DNA from: Limnohabitans sp. Rim8
GTDB lineage: Bacteria > Pseudomonadota > Gammaproteobacteria > Burkholderiales > Burkholderiaceae_C
Length of the DNA stretch: 63,971 nucleotides
Direction of reading: 5' to 3'
Assembly: GCA_945897465.1 (NCBI GenBank)
Contig: CAMDFK010000005.1
Span: forward strand, 91,848-155,818
The notes under the pieces are model-generated. The model was not told where the DNA came from and ran no database searches. It saw only the letters and a program-made list of their open reading frames with translations. Shown here piece by piece: positions 26,353-34,638 of this stretch (positions within the stretch are counted from its first letter, which is position 1; every line of letters starts with the position of its first letter). The position numbers and the translations under genes were made by a program.

Positions 26353-27345
26353 ATGCCGATCGCCATCCCCCACACTTTTCGCACCCTCGACCTGAATTTG
26401 CTGCGGGTCTTCGACGAGGTCATGGCCGAGCGCAGCTTGACTCGGGCCGCGCACAACCTGGCACTGACCCAACCGGCCGTGAGCAACGCCTTGCGCCGCT
26501 TGCGCGAAGCCTTGGGCGATGAGTTGGTGCGCCGCCACGGCCACGGCATCGAGCCCACGCCCCGGGCTTTAGCCCTGTGGCCCAGCGTGCGCGAGGCCCT
26601 GCGCCAATTGCAGTCGGCCATCGTGCCCAGCGTTTTTGCGCCGCAGCAAGCCAAGAGCACCTTTGTGCTGGCCATGGCCGACGCCACCGCCGCTGAACTC
26701 ATGGGGGGGCTGGCCCGCGAACTGGAGCTGCAGGCCCCGGGTGTGTCTTTGCGCGTGCTGCCGCTGACCACACGCGACCCGCGCAAGCTGCTGAGCGAAG
26801 ACGGTGCCGACATCGCGCTGGGTTACTTTCCGGCGGTGCTGGCCGACCTGACGGCTCGCGCCCAATCGGGTGAAGCCATTCCTTTTGAACACCAGCGCCT
26901 GTATTCGGGCGAGTACGTGTGTGTGATGCGCAAGGGCCACCCGCTGGCCAAGCGGCCCATCAACCTGCAAAACTATTGCGCAGCCCGTCATTTGCTGGTC
27001 AGCTTTTCAGGGCGGGCTTATGGCTTTGTGGACGAAGCCTTGGCCACCATCGGTCAGCAAAGGCGCATCGTGCTCACGGTGAACCAGTTTTTCACAGCCG
27101 GGCGGGTGGTGGTGAACTCCGATTTGCTCACCGTGCTGCCACGCCACTTTGTGCCCACCACCGGCATGGCCCATGAGCTGGTACTGCACGACCTGCCTTT
27201 TGACGTGCCGCCCGTGCAAGTGCACGCCCTGTGGCACCGCAAACGCCAGCAAGACAGCCCGCACCAATGGCTGCGCACCCAACTGCAACAAGTGGCACGG
27301 CAAGCATTTGGCCACCCTGCGTCAACCAGCGACATCCCCACATGA
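26353..27345 (+). CDS. LysR family transcriptional regulator
   Basis: The 330-residue protein has an N-terminal winged helix (LDLNLLRVFDEVMAERSLTR, then LTQPAVSNALRRLREALGDE) at about 8-68 and a type 2 periplasmic-binding-like effector domain. The N-terminal pattern and the 'HGIEPTPRAL' loop place it in the NodD/LeuO/SyrM-like branch of LysR proteins. Target genes are not evident; the divergent small membrane-protein gene is the obvious candidate. A metallophosphoesterase starts inside its stop codon. Confidence 0.88.
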   Translation: MPIAIPHTFRTLDLNLLRVFDEVMAERSLTRAAHNLALTQPAVSNALRRLREALGDELVRRHGHGIEPTPRALALWPSVREALRQLQSAIVPSVFAPQQAKSTFVLAMADATAAELMGGLARELELQAPGVSLRVLPLTTRDPRKLLSEDGADIALGYFPAVLADLTARAQSGEAIPFEHQRLYSGEYVCVMRKGHPLAKRPINLQNYCAARHLLVSFSGRAYGFVDEALATIGQQRRIVLTVNQFFTAGRVVVNSDLLTVLPRHFVPTTGMAHELVLHDLPFDVPPVQVHALWHRKRQQDSPHQWLRTQLQQVARQAFGHPASTSDIPT

Positions 27346-28223
27346 AGATCCAACTCCTGTCCGACCTGCACCTGGAGTCCAACCCCGACTTTATCCCCAG
27401 CCCGGCACCCGCTGCCGATGTGCTGGTGCTGGCGGGTGACATTGGCTCTTACCAAGCGGGCTCGGCCCTGGCTCAGGCGGGCGACGGCGACTTCGGCCTG
27501 GCGCGGTTTTCTCCGCTGCACGGCTGGCCCACACCCGTGCTGTTTGTGCCCGGTAACCACGAGTACGACGGGCTGGACTTTGACAAAGCCCACACCCGGC
27601 TGCGCCAAACCTGCGAGCGGCTGGGCATCACCTGGCTGGAGCGCGAGGTGCTTCAAATAGGCGGCGTACGGTTTGTGGGCACCACGCTGTGGACCGACTT
27701 TGACGCGCTGGGGCCGCTGGCCGGGCAACCCATACCCGACCCGCTGACCGACAAAATTCCGGCACATTTCAGCCACCCCAACAGCCAATACACGCGCCAA
27801 CTCAAGGCCCGCGACAAAGCCTTTCGGGCCGCCAACTTTTACCTGCGCAAGGCCCTCACCACACGCCAAGGCGAGCTCTGGTTGGCCGATGGCCTGCGCG
27901 AGCAAGCCCTGCAATGCCAAGACTGGCTGAACGATGCGCTGCGCACACCTTTTGCAGGGCCCACCGTGGTGGTCACGCACTTTGCGCCCAGCTTGGGCAG
28001 CGCCGACCCACGCTACGGCCGGGTACCGGGCACAGCAGGCTTTTGCAACGCACTCGACCACTTGTTGCCCCAGGCCCAGTTGTGGTTACACGGCCATTTG
28101 CATTGCCCCAGCGACTACACCCAAAACGGCTGCCGCGTGGTGGCCAACCCCTTGGGTTATGCGCACAAAAACGAACAGGTGATGTTCCAAGCGCAATGCC
28201 TGCTGGAAGTCCGAGGCACATAA
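27342..28223 (+). CDS. Calcineurin-like metallophosphoesterase
   Basis: The 293-residue protein starts with MKIQLLSDLHLESNPDF, the D-x-H metal motif. VLAGDIGS (GD motif), FVPGNHEYDG (GNHE) and LWLHGHLHCPSDY (GHxH) follow, so the binuclear metal site is complete. Such enzymes hydrolyse phosphomonoesters or diesters, and the natural substrate is unknown. The ATG overlaps the LysR stop by four bases, so the two are co-transcribed. There is no signal peptide, so it is cytoplasmic. Confidence 0.88.
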   Translation: MKIQLLSDLHLESNPDFIPSPAPAADVLVLAGDIGSYQAGSALAQAGDGDFGLARFSPLHGWPTPVLFVPGNHEYDGLDFDKAHTRLRQTCERLGITWLEREVLQIGGVRFVGTTLWTDFDALGPLAGQPIPDPLTDKIPAHFSHPNSQYTRQLKARDKAFRAANFYLRKALTTRQGELWLADGLREQALQCQDWLNDALRTPFAGPTVVVTHFAPSLGSADPRYGRVPGTAGFCNALDHLLPQAQLWLHGHLHCPSDYTQNGCRVVANPLGYAHKNEQVMFQAQCLLEVRGT

Positions 28224-28275
28224 GCGCAAGCACCCAATTGGCAGAAAAGGCGTGTATTCACAAGCCTCTGATTTC

Positions 28276-28289
28276 ATGACCTAGGTCAA
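28276..28289. promoter_or_regulatory. FNR/ANR-type box before the universal stress gene
   Basis: ATGACCTAGGTCAA matches the FNR-like consensus TTGAY-N4-RTCAA with one base different and contains the perfect palindrome TGACCTAGGTCA. TAAAGT at 28312-28317 lies where a -10 box belongs if the FNR box is centred at -41.5. This is the usual class II activation layout and suggests low-oxygen induction. Confidence 0.6.
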
Positions 28290-28350
28290 GGCCTCACGGC
28301 CCAGCGCGGCTTAAAGTGAAGTCTTCTTTGATCCGCAACAGGAGACCCTC

Positions 28351-28773
28351 ATGAAAATCTTACTGGCCGTTGATGGCAGCGAATACACCAAAAAAATGCT
28401 GGCCTATCTGACCACGCACGACGAGCTCTTCAGCACGGACAACCGCTACACCCTGCTGACGGTAAACCCCCAACTGCCCCCCCGCGCTCGCGCTGCTGTG
28501 GGCAAAGAAATGGTCAACACTTACCACCGTGACGAAGCCGAGAAAGTGCTCAGCCCGGTCACCAAGTTTTTGCTGCGCCACGGTATCGACGCCAAGACCT
28601 TGGCCAAAGTAGGCCATGCAGGAGAGACCATCTCCAAAACCGCCGACAGCGGCAAGTATGACCTGGTGGTGATGGGCTCACACGGCCACGGCCCCTTGGG
28701 CAACCTGGTCATGGGCTCGGTGGCCACCCAGGTGTTGGCGCACTGCAAAGTGCCTGTGCTGCTGGTGCGCTGA
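28351..28773 (+). CDS. Universal stress protein (UspA family)
   Basis: The 140-residue single-domain Usp protein begins MKILLAVDGSEYTKKMLAYL. It ends with the ATP-binding pattern VVMGSHGHGPLGNLVMGSVA followed by THPVLLVR-like residues (CKVPVLLVR), matching the G-2x-G-9x-G-S/T motif. Proteins of this kind support survival under stress, including oxygen limitation. AGGAGA lies before the ATG. The upstream FNR-like box at 28276 suggests anaerobic control. It is convergent with a TetR-family gene, with a hairpin spanning the junction. Confidence 0.9.
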   Translation: MKILLAVDGSEYTKKMLAYLTTHDELFSTDNRYTLLTVNPQLPPRARAAVGKEMVNTYHRDEAEKVLSPVTKFLLRHGIDAKTLAKVGHAGETISKTADSGKYDLVVMGSHGHGPLGNLVMGSVATQVLAHCKVPVLLVR

Positions 28774-28788
28774 AACTGCGGTTTCAGC
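28769..28788. terminator. Stem-loop at the convergent usp/tetR junction
   Basis: GCTGAAAC (28769-28776) pairs with GTTTCAGC (28781-28788) around a TGCG loop. It includes the usp stop codon and the last codons of the tetR-family gene. No T-run follows on either strand, so it may work as a factor-dependent or bidirectional stop or only protect mRNA ends. Confidence 0.4.
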
Positions 28789-29407
28789 GGGCGTTCAGCC
28801 CCTCAAAGCAGGTGCTCATCACCAAATCGAGGATCTGCTCGTCGGTGTGTTGCTCGCCCATCTTGAGGAACTCCAGCACCGGGTCGCAGGCCCGGGCAAA
28901 CAAGGTGTAAAGCACCGCAACAGCGGGCAGTGTCTTGTTGATCTGGCCTTTGGCCTGAGCCTCTTCAATCCAGCCACCCAAGGCATCACTGACTTCCATC
29001 AAGCCGTCCATGTAGTCCTTGCTGGCCATCAAAGTGGCGCGCAGGCTGGAGTTCTGGCTGGGCAGTGAGGGCATCAGGCCTTGCAGCTTGAGGGTCATGG
29101 TCCAGCGGGTCACGGCCTTGATCTTGTCCAAAGGGGCTTGTTGTGGATCGGTGCTCTGGATGAGCTCTTGCGCTCGGCGCATGGCGGTGACCATGGCGGC
29201 GCAGGCCAGCTCTTCTTTGCTGGTGAAGTGTTTGTACAGGCTGGCCTTGGCGATGCCCACCTCGGCAGCCACCTCGTCCACCGTCATCGCGTCAAAACCT
29301 TTCTCGGCCAAGAGACGGTTGACCGATTGGATGATGGCCGTCTCGCGGGCGGCGAGCATCTGGACTTTGAAGGACTTTTTGGGCGCGGTCACGTGGGTGG
29401 AGTTCAT
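28784..29407 (-). CDS. TetR family transcriptional regulator
   Basis: The 207-residue protein has an N-terminal TetR helix-turn-helix at about 20-65 (VAAEVGIAKASLYKHFTSKE) and a helical ligand domain. A basic N-terminal extension precedes the DNA-binding domain. It is encoded downstream of phoD on the same strand, 67 bases away, and is convergent with the usp gene. Its ligand and targets are unknown. Autoregulation or control of phoD are possibilities, but no operator could be read. Confidence 0.85.
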   Translation of the reverse strand: MNSTHVTAPKKSFKVQMLAARETAIIQSVNRLLAEKGFDAMTVDEVAAEVGIAKASLYKHFTSKEELACAAMVTAMRRAQELIQSTDPQQAPLDKIKAVTRWTMTLKLQGLMPSLPSQNSSLRATLMASKDYMDGLMEVSDALGGWIEEAQAKGQINKTLPAVAVLYTLFARACDPVLEFLKMGEQHTDEQILDLVMSTCFEGLNAR

Positions 29408-29474
29408 GCAGCGATTCTAGCCGTGCAGCCCATAAAAAGACTGCATGGTAACCCTTGGATACAGCTGGGTCTTT

Positions 29475-31082
29475 TCAAGACCCCGCAAGCACACCGGCCA
29501 CGCCTTGCTGCACGGTCCAGCGGCTTTGCAGCACCAACCGTGCTTGGGGCAGGGCCGGGTGCGGGGTGGTCAAAAACTGCGCATCCAGGCGCTCAGGGCG
29601 GATGTCGATCAGGGTGTAGCCCCGCTCGTCAGATCGGGCGTGGCGGATGTCCGGGTTGTCGCGCTGGATTTGCGCCATGAGTTTGGGCGACATGCCGCGG
29701 GTGGACACCGAGGTGGTGACCAACTCGCTGGCCACCACGGGCGAGCGCTCGTCGCCCGGCTGCACGCGCAGCTGCGCGGCCACGTTGGCGTGCACATCGC
29801 CGCCGAGCATGACGACATCGCTCAGCCGCGCATCGGCCACCGTTTGCAGCAGTCGCGAGCGCGCTTGGGGGTAACCGTCCCAGCCATCGGTAAAAGCGCT
29901 GCGCCCCAAGGGCGTCTGCACACCGCTGCTGGCCATCAAAGTGGATTGCGCCAGCAGCTTCCAGCGCCGCTGGCTTTGTGTGAGGCCCGCCGTGAGCCAT
30001 TGTTCTTGGGCCTGACCCAGCATGCTGCGCGAGGGGTCGGCCAAGGCATCACAGCCCATGACCACACGCCCGCCGCCGCGCATCAGATCGGGGCAGGCCT
30101 GGTGGTCGCGGTGCTGGCGGCAGTCCAGGGTCCACAAGTCGGCCAGTGTGCCCCAGGCCATGCGGTCGTGGATGCGCATCTGGCTGGGCTGCAGCGGATC
30201 GGGCGAGAGGCGCAGGGGCATGTGCTCGAAGTAAGCCTGGTAGGCCGCCGCCCGGCGCTGCAAGAACACCACCGGGTCGGTGAAGTTCTTGTCGAGATCG
30301 TTGGCGTAATCATTCACCACCTCGTGGTCGTCCCAAGTCATGAGCCAGGGGTGGGCCGCATGGCAAGCTTTCAGGTCGGGGTCGCCCTTATAGTGCGCAT
30401 GGCGAGCGCGGTAGGCGTCCAGCGTGGTGGGCATACCGCTGTCGTGAGCACGGATTTTGAATTGTTTGTTGCTGCTTTCGTAGATGTAGTCACCCACAAA
30501 GAGCACCAAGTCCAGGTCTTGTGCGGCCATGTCGCGGTGCGCCGCGAAGTGGCCTTGCTCGTAATGTTGGCAAGACGCCAAGCCAAGTCGCAAGCGGCGC
30601 ACAGCCTCGTTCAAAGCCGGGCTGGTGCGCGTGCGGCCCACGGGGCTGACGGCGCTGCCAGAACTGAAACGGAACCAGTAATGCCGCCCCGGCTGCAGGC
30701 CATCGGCCAACACATGCAGGCTGTGGCCCCGACGGGCGTCGGTGTTCAGTCGCCACTGGCGCAGGGGTTGGCGCAAAGCCTCGTCGGCAAACAGCTCACA
30801 CACCACAGGTGCGCCCGATGCCTGGCGGGCAGCATCGGCGTCGTCGATGTCCAATCGCGTCCACAGCACCACACTGTCCGGGTGCGGCTGGCCACTGGCC
30901 ACGCCCAAGCCAAAAGGATTAACCCGCCAGCGCGGCGGCGCGCTTTGCGCCTGCACGCCGGGCGTGAGCCAAGGCGCCAATGCGGCAGCCAAAGCGGCGC
31001 GGTGCAGATCGCGACGCAACCACGGCTTGTGGTCAGTGAAAAAGGGCATCGGCGTTGGTTGGTTGGAAGAGCGTTTTTGCAT
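29475..31082 (-). CDS. phoD: Alkaline phosphatase D (PhoD-like metallophosphatase)
   Basis: The 535-residue enzyme has the PhoD layout. An N-terminal Fn3-like domain near 60-150 is followed by RLGLASCQHYEQGHF, VLFVGDYIYE, WLMTWDDHEVVNDYAND and the C-terminal VVMLGGDVHANV, which supply the Fe/Ca-site ligands. A twin arginine in KPWLRRDLHRAALAAALAPWL, with cleavage near VQA, supports Tat export. The start at 31082 is chosen for the signal peptide; 31049 is another plausible ATG. The enzyme releases phosphate from mono- and diesters in the periplasm. No Pho box was recognised. Confidence 0.88.
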   Translation of the reverse strand: MQKRSSNQPTPMPFFTDHKPWLRRDLHRAALAAALAPWLTPGVQAQSAPPRWRVNPFGLGVASGQPHPDSVVLWTRLDIDDADAARQASGAPVVCELFADEALRQPLRQWRLNTDARRGHSLHVLADGLQPGRHYWFRFSSGSAVSPVGRTRTSPALNEAVRRLRLGLASCQHYEQGHFAAHRDMAAQDLDLVLFVGDYIYESSNKQFKIRAHDSGMPTTLDAYRARHAHYKGDPDLKACHAAHPWLMTWDDHEVVNDYANDLDKNFTDPVVFLQRRAAAYQAYFEHMPLRLSPDPLQPSQMRIHDRMAWGTLADLWTLDCRQHRDHQACPDLMRGGGRVVMGCDALADPSRSMLGQAQEQWLTAGLTQSQRRWKLLAQSTLMASSGVQTPLGRSAFTDGWDGYPQARSRLLQTVADARLSDVVMLGGDVHANVAAQLRVQPGDERSPVVASELVTTSVSTRGMSPKLMAQIQRDNPDIRHARSDERGYTLIDIRPERLDAQFLTTPHPALPQARLVLQSRWTVQQGVAGVLAGS

Positions 31083-31171
31083 GTTAACCGGGCACATCAA
31101 GGGTGACAGGCCGCTCGGGTCCTGGGGGGCACAATGGTGTTGTGTGACACCTAGCCCCAACAGGACCTCCC

Positions 31172-32158
31172 ATGACTTATCAAGCCCTGCAAATTGAAAG
31201 AAACGACGCCGGTTACGGCTGCACGCTGCAAACGCTAGACGACAGCGCCTTGCCCGAGGGCGATGTGACGGTGCAGGTGGACTACTCCACCGTCAACTAC
31301 AAGGATGGCCTGGCCATCACCGGCAAATCGCCCGTGGTGCGCAAGTTCCCGCTCACGCCCGGCATTGACCTGTCGGGCACCGTGACCGAGAGCCAGCACC
31401 CACTCTTCAAGGTGGGCGACCAAGTCGTGCTCAACGGCTGGGGCGTGGGCGAAAGCCACAGCGGGGGCTTGGCGCAAAAGGCGCGCCTCAAAGGCGACTG
31501 GTTGGTCAAACTGCCCGCTGCCTTCACATCGCGCCAGGCCATGGCCATCGGCACGGCAGGCTACACCGCCATGCTGTGCGTGATGGCGCTGCAAAAGCAC
31601 GGCTTCACGCCAGACAGTGGCGACATTTTGGTCACGGGTGCGGGCGGCGGCGTGGGCAGCGTGGCGATCGCGCTGCTGGCCAAGCTGGGCTACCGCGTGG
31701 TGGCCAGCACAGGCCGCCTGCAAGAAGCCGACTACCTGCGCCAACTGGGCGCGGCCGACGTGATGGACCGGGCCGAACTGTCGGCCCCCGGCAAGCCGCT
31801 GGCCAAAGAGCGCTGGGCGGGCGTGGTCGACACCGTGGGCAGCCACACCTTGGCCAACGCCTGCGCCAGCACGAAATACGGCGGCGTGGTCACAGCCTGC
31901 GGCCTGGCCCAGGGCATGGACTTTCCATCGAGCGTGGCGCCCTTCATCTTGCGCGGCGTGACCTTGGCGGGCATCGACAGCGTGATGGCCCCGCGTGCGG
32001 TGCGCGAAGCGGCCTGGGCGCGTCTGGCGCAAGACCTCGATACCGCCCAATTGGAGCGCATGACCCGCGAAGTGGGTCTGGCAGACGCTGTTGCGCTGGG
32101 CGCCGAGATCCTAGCGGGGCAGGTGCGTGGGCGGGTGGTGGTGAATGTGAACGGCTGA
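31172..32158 (+). CDS. acuI: Acrylyl-CoA reductase (NADPH), AcuI/YhdH family
   Basis: The 328-residue medium-chain reductase lacks zinc ligands. It shows the family pattern [20 protein letters not shown] near the N-terminus, [20 protein letters not shown], the NADPH loop [20 protein letters not shown] near 150 and the [16 protein letters not shown] tail. AcuI reduces toxic acrylyl-CoA to propionyl-CoA in 3-hydroxypropionate or DMSP catabolism. The start lies in an AGGACCTCCC context. It is divergent from phoD and convergent with the CoA-transferase gene. Confidence 0.88.
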   Translation: MTYQALQIERNDAGYGCTLQTLDDSALPEGDVTVQVDYSTVNYKDGLAITGKSPVVRKFPLTPGIDLSGTVTESQHPLFKVGDQVVLNGWGVGESHSGGLAQKARLKGDWLVKLPAAFTSRQAMAIGTAGYTAMLCVMALQKHGFTPDSGDILVTGAGGGVGSVAIALLAKLGYRVVASTGRLQEADYLRQLGAADVMDRAELSAPGKPLAKERWAGVVDTVGSHTLANACASTKYGGVVTACGLAQGMDFPSSVAPFILRGVTLAGIDSVMAPRAVREAAWARLAQDLDTAQLERMTREVGLADAVALGAEILAGQVRGRVVVNVNG

Positions 32159-32165
32159 AGCCCCT

Positions 32166-33347
32166 TCAAATCGCCTGACTGTCACGCAGCGCTTGCACCG
32201 CCGCACCGTCCAGGCCCAGCTCGCGCAAGATGGCTTCGGTGTGCTCGCCCACGGCGGGCACGGGGGCCATGCGGTAGTCGTAATGGCTGTTGCGCCCAGG
32301 CGGCAGCAGGGCGGGGATGTCGCCCGCAGGTGAGCCCACGTTTTGCCAACGCTCACGCGCCTTGAGCTGCGGGTGCGCCCAAACACCGGCCATGTCGTTC
32401 ATGCGGGCGTTGGCAATTTGCGCTTGGTCCAGCCGCGCTTCGACGTCGCTGGTGCTCATGCGGGCGAACGTGCCCACGATGAGTTGTTTGAGTTGCGCAC
32501 GGTTCTCGCTGCGCAAGGCGTTGTTGCAAAAGCGCGGATCGTTGGCGAGTGCGGCATCGCCCAGCACCACATCGCAAAAGACTTTCCACTCGCGCTCATT
32601 TTGCAAGCCCAGCATCACGGTGCCTCCGTCGCCCGCTGCAAACGGGCCATAGGGGTAGATGCTGGCGTGCGAGGCGGCGCTGCGCGGCGGCGGTGTGGCG
32701 CCGTCGTGTGCGTAGTACAGCGGGTAGCCCATCCACTCGGCCAGCGCTTCGAGCATGGACACGTCGATGTGGCTGCCCTGGCCGGTTTTGCCGCGCAAGA
32801 GCAGGGCCGACAGGATGTTGGTGTAGGCGTACATGCCCGCCGCGATGTCGGCGATCGAGTTGCCGGTTTTGGAAGGGTCCTCAGGTGTACCAGTGATCGA
32901 AAGCATGCCCGCTTCGCTCTGGATCAAGAGGTCATAGGCTTTTTTGTCGCGGTAGGGGCCGTCTTCGCCGTAGCCCGAGATGTCGCACACAATCAACTTC
33001 GGGTGCTTGGGGCTGAGCGCCTCAAACGACAAACCCATGCGTGCAGCCGCGCCGGGCGCCAGGTTTTGCACCAGCACATCGGCGCTTTGCAGCAAGCCGC
33101 TCAGCACGGTTATGGCGTCGGGGTTTTTGAGGTCCAGCGTGAGGCTCTCTTTGGAGCGGTTGGTCCACACAAAGTGCGAGGACTGGCCGCGCACCCGCGT
33201 GTCGTAGGCCCGCGCAAAGTCACCCGCACCCGGGCGTTCGATCTTGATGACGCGTGCGCCCAGGTCGGCCAATTGACGGGTGCAAAAGGGCGCGGCAATC
33301 GCGTGTTCGAAAGAGACGACGGTGATGCCGTCCAAAGGTCTTGTCAT
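32166..33347 (-). CDS. CaiB/BaiF family CoA-transferase (class III)
   Basis: The 393-residue protein shows the class III fold: TVVSFEHAIAAPFCTRQLADLG, IERPGAGDFAR, then the catalytic Asp in SHIDVSMLEALAEWMGYP near 170. The last third carries ARMNDMAGVWAHPQLKARER. It moves CoA between carboxylic acids. The start at 33347 has AGGGTG at good distance; a GTG at 33356 is an alternative. It follows the acyl-CoA dehydrogenase gene by 15 bases. This implies activation of an acid by CoA transfer and then oxidation at the alpha-beta bond. Confidence 0.88.
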   Translation of the reverse strand: MTRPLDGITVVSFEHAIAAPFCTRQLADLGARVIKIERPGAGDFARAYDTRVRGQSSHFVWTNRSKESLTLDLKNPDAITVLSGLLQSADVLVQNLAPGAAARMGLSFEALSPKHPKLIVCDISGYGEDGPYRDKKAYDLLIQSEAGMLSITGTPEDPSKTGNSIADIAAGMYAYTNILSALLLRGKTGQGSHIDVSMLEALAEWMGYPLYYAHDGATPPPRSAASHASIYPYGPFAAGDGGTVMLGLQNEREWKVFCDVVLGDAALANDPRFCNNALRSENRAQLKQLIVGTFARMSTSDVEARLDQAQIANARMNDMAGVWAHPQLKARERWQNVGSPAGDIPALLPPGRNSHYDYRMAPVPAVGEHTEAILRELGLDGAAVQALRDSQAI

Positions 33348-33362
33348 CGTTTTCACCCTGAA

Positions 33363-34523
33363 TCAGAACGAGCGGGGCAGCCCGAGGATGTGCTCGGCCA
33401 CGTAGCTGAAAATCATGTTGGTCGAGACCGGCGCCACCTGGTACAGGCGGGTCTCGCGGAACTTTCGTTCGATGTCGTATTCACACGCAAAACCAAAGCC
33501 ACCGTGCGTTTGCAGGCAAACGTTGGCCGCTTCCCAGCTGGCCTTGGCCGCGAGGTACTTGGCCATATTGGCTTCGGCCCCAGCGTTTTGCAGGGCGTCG
33601 ATTTTTTCGCAGGCTTTCCAGCGCATCAAGTTGGCGGCTTCCAGCTCAATGAAGGCGTCGGCAATCGGGAACTGCACGCCTTGGTTTTGGCCGATGGGGC
33701 GGCCGAACACCACACGGTCTTTGGCATATTGAGTGGCGCGGTCGATGAACCAGTAGCCGTCGCCAATGCACTCGGCCGCGATCAGCACGCGCTCGGCGTT
33801 CAGGCCGTCGAGGAGGGTCTTGAAGCCTTTGCCTTCTTCGCCCAAAAGCGCGTCTTCGGGGATTTCGAGGTTGTCAAAAAACAGCTCGTTGGTCTCGTGG
33901 TTGACCATGTTCAAGATGGGCCGCACCGTGAGGCCGTTGCCAATCGCTTGCTTGAGGTCAATCAGGAAACACGACAGACCTTCGGAGCGCTTGGTCACCT
34001 GGTCAGCGGGCGTGGTGCGGGCCAGCAAGATCATCAGGTCACTGTGCTGGATGCGCGAGATCCAGACCTTTTGGCCGTTGATGACCCAGCGGCCATCTTT
34101 TTTGACGGCGGTGGTTTTGAGTTGGGTGGTGTCCGATCCGGTGGTGGGCTCGGTCACACCCATGGACTGGATGCGCAACTCGCCGGTGGCGATCTTGGGC
34201 AAGAGCAAATTTTTCTGCGCGTCCGAGCCGCTGCGCACGATGGCGTTCATGACGTACATCTGGCCGTGGCACGCGCCCGAGTTGCCACCCGAGCGGTTGA
34301 TCTCTTCCATGATGACCGAGGCCTCGGCCATGGACAGGCCCGAGCCGCCGTATTCCTGCGGAATCAGCGCGGCCATCCAGCCGGCTTTGGTTAGGGCGTC
34401 GACAAACTCTTCGGGGTAAGTGCGTTTTTCGTCGACCTTGCGGTGGTACGCGTCCGGGAACTGGGCGCACAGGGCACGCACGGCGTCTCGGATGTCTTGG
34501 TAGGGGTCGGGGGAAGTGTTCAT
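33363..34523 (-). CDS. Acyl-CoA dehydrogenase family protein
   Basis: The 386-residue FAD enzyme has the family order: GGSGLSMAEASVIMEEINRS, MGVTEPTTGSDTTQLKT, INGQKVWISRIQHSDLMIL, and the C-terminal LQTHGGFGFACEYDIERKF. The usual Glu in the YEGT-type motif is absent (VAPVST instead). Glu244 in LLDGLNAERVLIA lies where isovaleryl-CoA and long-chain enzymes carry their catalytic base, so activity is likely. Start 34523 fits family length; 34532 is similar. It is transcribed ahead of the CoA-transferase gene as an operon. Substrate is unknown, probably a short or branched acyl-CoA. Confidence 0.88.
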   Translation of the reverse strand: MNTSPDPYQDIRDAVRALCAQFPDAYHRKVDEKRTYPEEFVDALTKAGWMAALIPQEYGGSGLSMAEASVIMEEINRSGGNSGACHGQMYVMNAIVRSGSDAQKNLLLPKIATGELRIQSMGVTEPTTGSDTTQLKTTAVKKDGRWVINGQKVWISRIQHSDLMILLARTTPADQVTKRSEGLSCFLIDLKQAIGNGLTVRPILNMVNHETNELFFDNLEIPEDALLGEEGKGFKTLLDGLNAERVLIAAECIGDGYWFIDRATQYAKDRVVFGRPIGQNQGVQFPIADAFIELEAANLMRWKACEKIDALQNAGAEANMAKYLAAKASWEAANVCLQTHGGFGFACEYDIERKFRETRLYQVAPVSTNMIFSYVAEHILGLPRSF

Positions 34524-34638
34524 GGGGTCCATCTTCGCCCAGATGGGAAATTGACGCTGTCTAATTTGCGCCAAGTCATGGGTCATCAAGGTGTCATTTG
34601 TGCCCGCCAACATGAAGCCATGGTATTTCTAATCCTTT

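Noticed and set aside
29389-29396. TCACGTGG core considered as another parS site
   Set aside because: Only the CACGTG centre matches; flanking arms do not fit TGTTTC/GAAACA, and it lies far from the partition genes within a tetR-family gene.
29445-31106. Open frame of 553 codons on the plus strand opposite phoD
   Set aside because: It is a mirror frame of a clear metallophosphatase; composition is dominated by Ala, Gly and His.
32343-34394. Open frame of 683 codons on the plus strand opposite the CoA-transferase and acyl-CoA dehydrogenase
   Set aside because: It covers two recognised genes on the other strand and has no domain, ribosome-binding site or plausible start.
33363-34523. Acyl-CoA dehydrogenase considered catalytically dead because the YEGT Glu is missing
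   Set aside because: Glu244 occupies the alternative catalytic position known from isovaleryl-CoA dehydrogenase, so activity is still likely.
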